From positions 1 to 64,000 of the forward strand of contig NZ_JACBYP010000022.1 of NCBI RefSeq assembly GCF_018982965.1: 64,000 nt of DNA, written 5' to 3'. This document shows positions 58,833-64,000 of the stretch, in pieces. A program made the translations under genes and the position numbers. Every line of letters starts with the position of its first letter. Positions within the stretch are counted from its first letter, which is position 1. This DNA is from Streptomyces mayonensis (lineage in GTDB: Bacteria; Actinomycetota; Actinomycetes; Streptomycetales; Streptomycetaceae). The notes beneath the pieces are model-generated. The model was not told where the DNA came from. It saw only the letters and a program-made list of their open reading frames with translations, and ran no database searches.

Positions 58833-59836
58833 CCGCGCTTTGCGTTTTCATGCCCGGGCGGGTCCGCGGCTTCTCCGTCGGGGTCCGCCGCCCCCTCGGC
58901 GGTGCCGGCGGGGCGGCGCAGGCTGAGGACCACCGAGGCCGCGAGGACCACCACGATGAAGGCCAGGCTCACCAGGGACGGGATCTCCGGCACGGACGTG
59001 CTGACCGTCTTGTGGGTCGCCTGCAGGACGAGCTTGACGCCGATGAATCCGAGGATCACCGCCAGCCCCGTGCTCAGGTAGTGGAAGCGGTCCAGCAGCC
59101 CCGACAGCATGAAGTACAGGGCCCGCAGGCCGAGGATGGCGAAGGCGTTGCTGGTGTAGACGATGAAGGTGTCGTCGCTGACGGCGAGCACGGCGGGCAC
59201 GCTGTCCACGGCGAAGACCAGGTCGGCCGCCTCGATGGCGGCGACGACGGCGAGCAGCGGCGTCGCCACGTGCTTGCCCGCCTCCTTGACGAAGAACCTG
59301 GGGCCCGCGTAGGTGTCCCGCACCGGGACGACCCTGCGCAGCAGGCGGACGGCCAGGCTGCGCCCCGGGTCAAAGCTGTCGTCCTCGCCCTTGAGGATCT
59401 TGTACACGCTGTAGAAGAGAACCGCCGCGAAGGCGAACAGGACGGCCGTGAACCGGTTGACCACCGCCACGCCCGCGGCGAGGAAGAGACCGCGGAACAC
59501 CAGGGCGCCGATGACGCCGAAGAAGAGGACCCGGTGCTGGTAGGCGCGCGGCACCTTGAAGTAGGCGAAGATCAGGGCGAAGACGAACAGGTTGTCGACC
59601 GAGAGGCTCTTCTCCAGCAACCACGCGGTGGTGTACTCCGTCCCCGCCGTGGAGCCGAGGACGAGGAAGACGACCGCGCCGAAGACGAGGGCCAGGCCGA
59701 CCCACAGGCCGCTCCAGGCGGCGGCCTCCTTGAAGCCGATGACATGGGCGCCGCGGTGGGCGAGCAGGTCGACCGCCAGCGACACGACGACGGTGGCGGC
59801 GAAGGCGATCCAGAGCCAGAAGGGCACGTCCAACAT
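58829..59836 (-). CDS. TerC/Alx-family integral membrane protein
   Basis: A 335-residue protein with eight to nine hydrophobic helices. EKSLSVDNLFVFALIFAYFKVP near residue 75 and AADLVFAVDSVPAVLAVSDDTFIVYTSNAFAILGLRALYF near 205-245, each with conserved acidic residues inside helices, are the TerC signature. Relatives export Mn2+ or load metal onto secreted enzymes, and others accompany tellurite resistance. ATG at 59836; the spacer to the upstream stop is short (59 bp), so it may be co-transcribed with the stomatin gene. Confidence 0.92.
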   Translation of the reverse strand: MLDVPFWLWIAFAATVVVSLAVDLLAHRGAHVIGFKEAAAWSGLWVGLALVFGAVVFLVLGSTAGTEYTTAWLLEKSLSVDNLFVFALIFAYFKVPRAYQHRVLFFGVIGALVFRGLFLAAGVAVVNRFTAVLFAFAAVLFYSVYKILKGEDDSFDPGRSLAVRLLRRVVPVRDTYAGPRFFVKEAGKHVATPLLAVVAAIEAADLVFAVDSVPAVLAVSDDTFIVYTSNAFAILGLRALYFMLSGLLDRFHYLSTGLAVILGFIGVKLVLQATHKTVSTSVPEIPSLVSLAFIVVVLAASVVLSLRRPAGTAEGAADPDGEAADPPGHENAKRG

Positions 59837-59867
59837 GGAAACCTCGCAGTGACCCCTGAGGGCTCGG

Positions 59868-59897
59868 CGGTCGTCAGTCGGTCGTCGGTCGTCGGTC
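59868..59897. repeat. CGGTCGT heptanucleotide repeats before terC
   Basis: Three copies of CGGTCGT and a partial fourth (59868-59874, 59879-59897) lie between the stomatin-like stop and terC. No manganese riboswitch fold is visible in this short gap. Confidence 0.7.
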
Positions 59898-60927
59898 AGG
59901 GGGCCCGGCGCAGCCCTTCCGGTGTCGCGCGGTTGGCCCGGGCCGCGTCGGCGAGGGCCTGGGCCGCCGCCTCCGCGGCCTGCGCCGTGTCGCTGGCCGC
60001 CTGGGCGGCGCCCTCGTCCGTGGCCTGCTCGCGGGTGGCGGGCGACTGGGGCAGCGACTCGGTGAAGGCGCGGGAGACGCCCTGGAGCGCGGTGGTGACC
60101 TCGCTGGGGATCACGAAGAAGGTGCTGCCCGCGCCCTGGGCGAGCTGCGGCAGCACCTGGAGGTACTGGTAGGCCAGCAGCCCCGGGTCGGGGTCGTTGC
60201 GGTGGACGGCCTGGAAGACCTCGTCGATGGCCCGGGACTGGCCCTCTGCCTTGAGGATCTCCGCGGTGCGGTTGCCCTCGGCGCGCAGGACCGCGGCCTG
60301 CTTGTCGCCCTCGGCGGTGAGGATCTGCGACTGGCGCTGCCCCTCGGCGCCGAGGATCGCGGCCCGCTTGTCCCGCTCGGCCCGCATCTGCTTCTGCATC
60401 GCGTCCTTGATGGTCTGCGGCGGGTCGATGGCCTTGATCTCGACGCGGTTCACCCGCAGTCCCCATTTGCCGGTGGCCTCGTCGAGCACGCCGCGGAGCT
60501 GGCTGTTGATGGTGTCGCGGGAGGTGAGGGTCTTCTCGAGGTCCATGGAACCCACGACATTGCGCAGCGTGGTGACGGTGAGCTGCTCGACGGCCTGGAG
60601 GAAATTGGCGATCTCGTAGAAGGCCGCGCGCGGATCGGTCACCTGGAAATACAGCACGGTGTCGATCTCGACGACCAGGTTGTCCTCGGTGATGACGGGC
60701 TGCGGTTTGAAGGACACGACCTGTTCCCGCAGGTCTATCACCGGATAGACGCGGTCTATGTACGGGATGACGAGACTGAGTCCGGGTTTCAGCGTGCGGT
60801 GGTACCGGCCGAGCCGTTCCACGTTGCGGGCGCGGGCCTGGGGAACGATGCGTACCGCCCGCACCACGGTGAACACCGCGAGAAGCGCGACGATCACACC
60901 GGCGATGAGGAACGCCGAGGCTTCCAT
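59896..60927 (-). CDS. SPFH-domain protein (stomatin/QmcA-like)
   Basis: A 343-residue membrane-anchored protein. One N-terminal helix (FLIAGVIVALLAVFTVVRAV) is followed by the SPFH/band-7 domain: VERLGRYHRTLKPGLSLVIPYIDRV, VSFKPQPVITEDNLVVEIDTVLYFQVTDP and LTSRDTINSQLRGVLDEATGKWGLRVNRVEIKAI. A long coiled coil (QKQMRAERDKRAAILGAEGQ...) and an Ala-rich tail complete it. It forms large rings in the membrane and probably works with NfeD, encoded 2 bp upstream. ATG at 60927. Confidence 0.94.
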   Translation of the reverse strand: MEASAFLIAGVIVALLAVFTVVRAVRIVPQARARNVERLGRYHRTLKPGLSLVIPYIDRVYPVIDLREQVVSFKPQPVITEDNLVVEIDTVLYFQVTDPRAAFYEIANFLQAVEQLTVTTLRNVVGSMDLEKTLTSRDTINSQLRGVLDEATGKWGLRVNRVEIKAIDPPQTIKDAMQKQMRAERDKRAAILGAEGQRQSQILTAEGDKQAAVLRAEGNRTAEILKAEGQSRAIDEVFQAVHRNDPDPGLLAYQYLQVLPQLAQGAGSTFFVIPSEVTTALQGVSRAFTESLPQSPATREQATDEGAAQAASDTAQAAEAAAQALADAARANRATPEGLRRAP

Positions 60928-60929
60928 GG

Positions 60930-61361
60930 TCACTCCCGGGGATAGACGAATGCGGTGGTCCCGCTGATCTCCATGACGTCGACGGTCGAGCCCCGGGGGA
61001 TCACCAGCGTCTCGTCGTAGGCTCGGGCCGTCCATTCCTCACCGCCGATACGGACCCTGCCCTCCCTGCCCGTCACGTCGGAGACGACGTACGCCGCCTT
61101 GCCGACCAGCGCGTCCACACCGAAGCGCTCGGTCGGGGGCTGGAGTACGTGCCGCAGGGCGACGGGGCGCACGAAAAGAAGAGTGACCGTGGAGACGACG
61201 GTGAAAACGACGAACTGAAAAGGCGGCGAAAGCCCTGCCGCAGCGGATCCGGCCGTGATCAGGGCGGCCGCGCCCAGCATTCCGAGCGCGGCGGTCAGAG
61301 TGAAGATCTCCGCCACGACGAGAACCGCCGAAACGATCAACCAGATCAGCCACGGATCCAT
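60930..61361 (-). CDS. NfeD-family membrane protein
   Basis: A 143-residue protein with three hydrophobic helices in residues 1-70 and a C-terminal OB-fold (GVDALVGKAAYVVSDVTGREGRVRIGGEEWTARA), the short NfeD form. NfeD proteins pair with SPFH proteins in membrane microdomains. The stop is 2 bp before the SPFH start, so they are one operon. ATG at 61361 follows GGGGGTCGTC. Upstream a TAAAGTAAT stretch could be the -10 region. Confidence 0.92.
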   Translation of the reverse strand: MDPWLIWLIVSAVLVVAEIFTLTAALGMLGAAALITAGSAAAGLSPPFQFVVFTVVSTVTLLFVRPVALRHVLQPPTERFGVDALVGKAAYVVSDVTGREGRVRIGGEEWTARAYDETLVIPRGSTVDVMEISGTTAFVYPRE

Positions 61362-61419
61362 GACGACCCCCTTTTGGCTTTGGTAATTACTTTACCGTCA
61401 CCCGGCGAAAGGGAACCCG

Positions 61420-61451
61420 TTCTCCGCCGACGATCATTCATCGGCGGAGAA
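61420..61451 (-). terminator. 11-bp hairpin upstream of nfeD
   Basis: TTCTCCGCCGA (61420-61430) and TCGGCGGAGAA (61441-61451) form a perfect stem with a 10-nt loop, 135 nt past the serine hydrolase stop. It probably ends that transcript. The rest of 61362-61585 has no gene. Confidence 0.7.
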
Positions 61452-61585
61452 AGAGGAACCGTCCTGAGGGACTGGAAGAACTCAGGAAACCCGTGGGAAG
61501 GGCGTCGTCGCGTCGTCGCGGCTTCCCCGGCTGCTTTGCCTCCGTTGCCCGGGCGGCGGGCCCGCCGTCGGGCGGCCGGGGTGTT

Positions 61586-62788
61586 TCACCGGGCGGTCCG
61601 GGGGCGGCCCTGGCACAGGGCCGTCTCGACGGCGGCTTCGATGTCGTCGCTCTGCGCGTCGGAGCCTCCCGGCCCGGCGTTCACCACGACCGTCGCTCCC
61701 CCGCCGCCCGGGACGGCACCGCTCGCCGTCTCGAATCCCGGGAAGTCGCCGGTGTGCCCCCAGTAACGGCCGCCGCACGGCAGGGGCTTGCTCTCCAGGC
61801 CGAGCCCGTACGCGCGGCCGTCCGTGCCGCCGGTCGGCCGGGTCGCCGTCATCTCCCGCAGCTGGGCGGGGCGCAGCAGTCTTCCGTCCAGCAGTGCGGC
61901 CAGGAACCGGTTCATGTCGCCGCCGCTGGAGATGACCTCGCCGGCCGCGCCGCCGACGGAGGGGTTGAGGCGGGTGATGTCCAGCAGCGGTGCGTCCGCG
62001 CCGGTGTGGGCGTAGCCGCGCGGGTGCGGCCGGGGAATCCTCGGCGAGTCGCCGGGCACCGAGGTCCCGCGCAGTCGGAGCGGGCGGACGACGCGCCGGT
62101 GGATCTCGTCGCCGTAGGGGTGCCCGGTCACCTTTTCGATGATCATGCCGGCCAGCAGGTAGCCCGTGTTGGAGTAGTCCCAGCCGGTGCCGGGTTCGAA
62201 CACCGGCGGGTGGGCGAGGGCCGTCCTGACGAGCTGCCGGGCGTCGCGGTGGACCAGGGGGTCCCGGACGATCTCCTGCGGTTTCAGGTAATCGAGGAAG
62301 TCGGGCAGGCCGCTGGTGTGCTGGAGCAGTTGACGCACGGTGATGCGCCGTCCGTCGTTGCCGTGTCCGCGTACGACGCCGGGCAGGTGGCGCTCCACCG
62401 GCGCGTCGAGGTCCACCCGGCCCTCTCCCACCAGTTGGAGCAGGACCGTCGCCGTGAACATCTTGGTCGCGCTGCCGATCCGGAACCTGCTGTCGGGGTG
62501 CACCGGTCTGTTGCTGCGCACGTCGGCGACGCCACTGGTCAGCACCGTGGAGCGGCGCCGGTCCCGCAGATCGAGCAGGGCCCCGGGTCCGCCGTCGACC
62601 GTGGTCAGACGGTCCAGTATCTCCTGGAGCCGTGCCGTGCCGGGGGCGCGGCCGGCTTCGGCAGTGAGGCCGGCTTCGGCAGCGGGGGCGGTGGGAGCAG
62701 CGGCGCCGCCCGTCGTCGCGCCGCCCACGAGACCGGCCGTGACGGCCAGGACGAGGGCGACGGCCCGCACCCGCTTGTGTCTGTTCAC
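61586..62788 (-). CDS. Secreted serine hydrolase (class C beta-lactamase/DD-peptidase fold)
   Basis: A 400-residue exported protein. A signal peptide covers about residues 1-33 (RVRAVALVLAVTAGLVGGATTGGAA). Catalytic motifs are SATK (Ser106-Lys109), YSN in GTGWDYSNTGY and HTGDFPG. This is the class C beta-lactamase/D-alanyl-D-alanine carboxypeptidase pattern of Streptomyces R61-type enzymes. Activity on peptidoglycan is more likely than antibiotic hydrolysis. The GTG at 62788 follows GAGGACGGACAC; the open frame upstream is non-homologous. A 14-bp terminator separates it from the TetR gene. Confidence 0.9.
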   Translation of the reverse strand: MNRHKRVRAVALVLAVTAGLVGGATTGGAAAPTAPAAEAGLTAEAGRAPGTARLQEILDRLTTVDGGPGALLDLRDRRRSTVLTSGVADVRSNRPVHPDSRFRIGSATKMFTATVLLQLVGEGRVDLDAPVERHLPGVVRGHGNDGRRITVRQLLQHTSGLPDFLDYLKPQEIVRDPLVHRDARQLVRTALAHPPVFEPGTGWDYSNTGYLLAGMIIEKVTGHPYGDEIHRRVVRPLRLRGTSVPGDSPRIPRPHPRGYAHTGADAPLLDITRLNPSVGGAAGEVISSGGDMNRFLAALLDGRLLRPAQLREMTATRPTGGTDGRAYGLGLESKPLPCGGRYWGHTGDFPGFETASGAVPGGGGATVVVNAGPGGSDAQSDDIEAAVETALCQGRPRTAR

Positions 62789-62858
62789 GTGTCCGTCCTC
62801 GTCGCTCGGAGTCCTCCGGCAGGCTGTCCACGATGCCCGCCGCACGACCGCGGCCACG

Positions 62859-62898
62859 AGGGGGCAGCCCCCCGAACCGGTGGTGGGGGCTGCCCCCT
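62859..62898 (-). terminator. 14-bp hairpin terminator after the TetR gene
   Basis: Bases 62859-62872 and 62885-62898 are perfect inverted repeats around a 12-nt loop, 20 nt past the TetR stop on the minus strand. Confidence 0.85.
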
Positions 62899-62917
62899 CC
62901 CACCCGGCCGGGCGGCC

Positions 62918-63544
62918 TCAGGGGATGCCGGCCGCCGCGGCACTCACCGCGGTCCGCACTCGCGCCGTCAGGTCCGCCCGCACGGCCGCCGGGTCGGCGG
63001 GCGTCTCGGCGGCGCGGAAGGCGTGGTGCTCGACGGCCGCGCGCAGGGCGGCGTTGAGCATGGCGGCCCAGACGGCGGGCCGGACGTCGTCGGCCGGCAG
63101 CCCGGCCCGCTCGGCGAGGGCCCGTGCGAAGACGGGCTCGGCTTCGTCGTGGGTCCGCAACCAGACCGCGCGCAGGGCGGGTTCGGTCCGGGCGAGACGC
63201 AGCAGGGCCCCGACGTCCGGACCGGGCAGGGCGTCGTCGGTGGACCACAGGTGGTCGAAGGCGTCCGGCAGGGGCCGGCCGTGTTCCCAGTGCCGCAGCG
63301 CTTCGGCGATCGTGTCGACTCCGGTCGACAGCAGCGGGTGTACGCAGCTCTCCTTGGTGGGGAAGTAGCGCCAGACGGTGCGCGCCGAGACGCCGACCGC
63401 CTGTCCGATCTGCTCGCCCGTGGTCGCGGCCACGCCCTGGGCGACGAACAGGCCGACCGCGGCCCTGGCGATCCGCAGCCGGACGGCCGCCTTTCGCTCC
63501 TCGGTCAACGGCGGCCGCCCCGTCCGTCCGCTGGCTGCGGTCAT
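62918..63544 (-). CDS. TetR-family regulator
   Basis: A 208-residue regulator. Residues about 18-65 form the TetR DNA-binding domain (LRIARAAVGLFVAQGVAATTGEQIGQAVGVSARTVWRYFPTKESCV); the rest is an all-helical ligand-binding domain. ATG at 63544. It is divergent from a short-chain dehydrogenase gene 161 bp away, with a palindrome in between, so it most likely represses that gene and itself. The ligand is unknown. Confidence 0.92.
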   Translation of the reverse strand: MTAASGRTGRPPLTEERKAAVRLRIARAAVGLFVAQGVAATTGEQIGQAVGVSARTVWRYFPTKESCVHPLLSTGVDTIAEALRHWEHGRPLPDAFDHLWSTDDALPGPDVGALLRLARTEPALRAVWLRTHDEAEPVFARALAERAGLPADDVRPAVWAAMLNAALRAAVEHHAFRAAETPADPAAVRADLTARVRTAVSAAAAGIP

Positions 63545-63608
63545 CTGCTCCTCCGGTCCCGGTGATCAACGCCGCGCCCATTGTCCACCCCTGCCTCTTC
63601 CTACTTTA

Positions 63609-63623
63609 TGTCACTCAGAGACA
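63609..63623. promoter_or_regulatory. Operator-like palindrome TGTCACTCAGAGACA
   Basis: TGTCACTCAGAGACA is an inverted repeat (TGTCxCT-C-AGxGACA) in the TetR/dehydrogenase intergenic region, 65 bp from one start and 83 bp from the other. The TGTC/GACA ends are common in TetR-family operators. TAGGCT (63632-63637) may be the plus-strand -10 box. Confidence 0.6.
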
Positions 63624-63705
63624 TTAATGAGTAGGCTGTCGACGCGGCGGAACACAGGTCCACCGCATTCCACCGCACGGGCACTTCACTGGACGGAGCA
63701 CTTCA

Positions 63706-64000
63706 TGACCGGCGAGCCGAACGGACGCAGCGTGATCGTCACGGGAGCGGCATCGGGCATCGGCCGCGCTGCCGCCCTCGCCTTCGCCACCCGGGGCGAC
63801 CGCGTCGTGGCGGCGGACCTCGACTCCGACGGGGCCGCGGCGACCGTCGGAGTGATCGAGCAGTCGGGCGGCACCGCGGTGGCCGTCACGGGCGACCTGA
63901 GCGAGCAGGCCGTGGTGGACCGCGTCACGGCGACGGCCGTCGAGCGGTTCGGCGGCGTGGACGTCCTGGTCAACAACGCGGGGATCATGGACAGCATGTC
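63706..64000 (+). CDS. Short-chain dehydrogenase/reductase, partial
   Basis: The first 98 residues of an SDR enzyme, cut by the window edge. VIVTGAASGIGRAAALAFATRG is the TGxxxGxG cofactor-binding motif; VAADLDSDG supplies the Asp that favours NAD+ over NADP+; VDVLVNNAGIMDS is the NNAG motif. The catalytic YxxxK lies beyond the window. ATG at 63706 follows GGACGGAGCACTTC. It is divergent from the TetR gene and probably under its control. Confidence 0.93.

Noticed and set aside
59837..59895. Manganese (yybP-ykoY) riboswitch before terC
   Set aside because: The gap is only 59 bp and consists largely of CGGTCGT repeats, with no matching fold.

Overview
This is a 64-kb piece of a high-G+C actinobacterial chromosome, almost certainly Streptomyces. 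The evidence is the extreme third-position G+C, the many GTG/TTG starts and ATGA/GTGA gene overlaps, and families typical of the genus: a paralogue of the developmental/antibiotic regulator NsdA, a DUF397 protein, a secreted tripeptidyl aminopeptidase, 'RHIDL'-type leader peptides and an MmyB-type XRE regulator. No insertion sequence, prophage, CRISPR array or rRNA was seen. One tRNA (Pro, GGG) is present. Bases 36-205 are an almost pure G/C homopolymer tract and look like an assembly problem.

Layout. (1) 0.3-6.7 kb, minus strand: a probable organosulfur module. It has three flavin-dependent luciferase-like monooxygenases, a GNAT acetyltransferase and an ECM4/GST-like protein, with three separate short leader peptides of the sulfur-gene type. 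Two of the leaders are followed by strong attenuator-like hairpins. (2) 6.8-12.9 kb: an XRE/MmyB regulator divergent from a DJ-1/PfpI protein, then a translationally coupled aldehyde dehydrogenase and aspartase/fumarase-superfamily lyase, tRNA-Pro, and a BASS transporter. (3) 12.9-18.8 kb, minus strand: an aromatic-acid catabolic operon (AAHS-type MFS permease; VOC extradiol dioxygenase; GalD, GalC and GalB homologues; GntR/FCD regulator). It has all the steps from 4-oxalomesaconate to pyruvate plus oxaloacetate, but the ring-opening enzyme is a VOC protein rather than the LigAB-type gallate dioxygenase. The same 18-bp operator-like palindrome lies upstream of both the regulator and the permease. 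(4) 18.9-31.8 kb: myo-inositol uptake and catabolism. It has two Gfo/Idh dehydrogenases (one IolG-like), an IolE/IolH-like TIM barrel, a sugar ABC importer, and, divergently, iolC, a DeoC/LacD-type aldolase, iolB, iolD and a GntR/UTRA regulator. A 15/16-matching inverted repeat lies over the divergent promoters.

(5) 32-46.6 kb: mixed functions. These are a membrane protein with a HEPN-like RNRAAH motif and a zinc knuckle, a tripeptidyl aminopeptidase, a baeRF-type protein, another Gfo/Idh enzyme, a PAS protein with a degenerate SpoIIE-type phosphatase domain facing an NsdA paralogue, a phosphotransferase, a secreted amidase, and a tandem universal stress protein. (6) 46.3-53.2 kb: acyl-CoA ligase, DUF397 and DUF2795 small proteins, a phytoene-desaturase-like flavoenzyme, a Ser/Thr kinase with nine TPR-like repeats, and a Cys-rich copper-storage-like protein. 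(7) 53.4-61.4 kb: stress and respiration. ChaB-like and small membrane proteins precede an orphan cytochrome b that converges on, and overlaps by 91 bp, a ctaD-ctaF pair; then come a zinc-ribbon protein, TerC, and a stomatin/NfeD pair. (8) 61.5-64 kb: a serine beta-lactamase-like hydrolase, a TetR regulator, and a divergent short-chain dehydrogenase cut by the window edge.

The most promising leads for something undescribed are the VOC-for-LigAB replacement in the gallate-type operon with its shared operator, the serial leader-peptide/attenuator arrangement in the sulfur module, the predicted pseudo-phosphatase next to the NsdA paralogue, and the HEPN-like membrane protein. All functions are read from sequence motifs and gene context; no database search was run.
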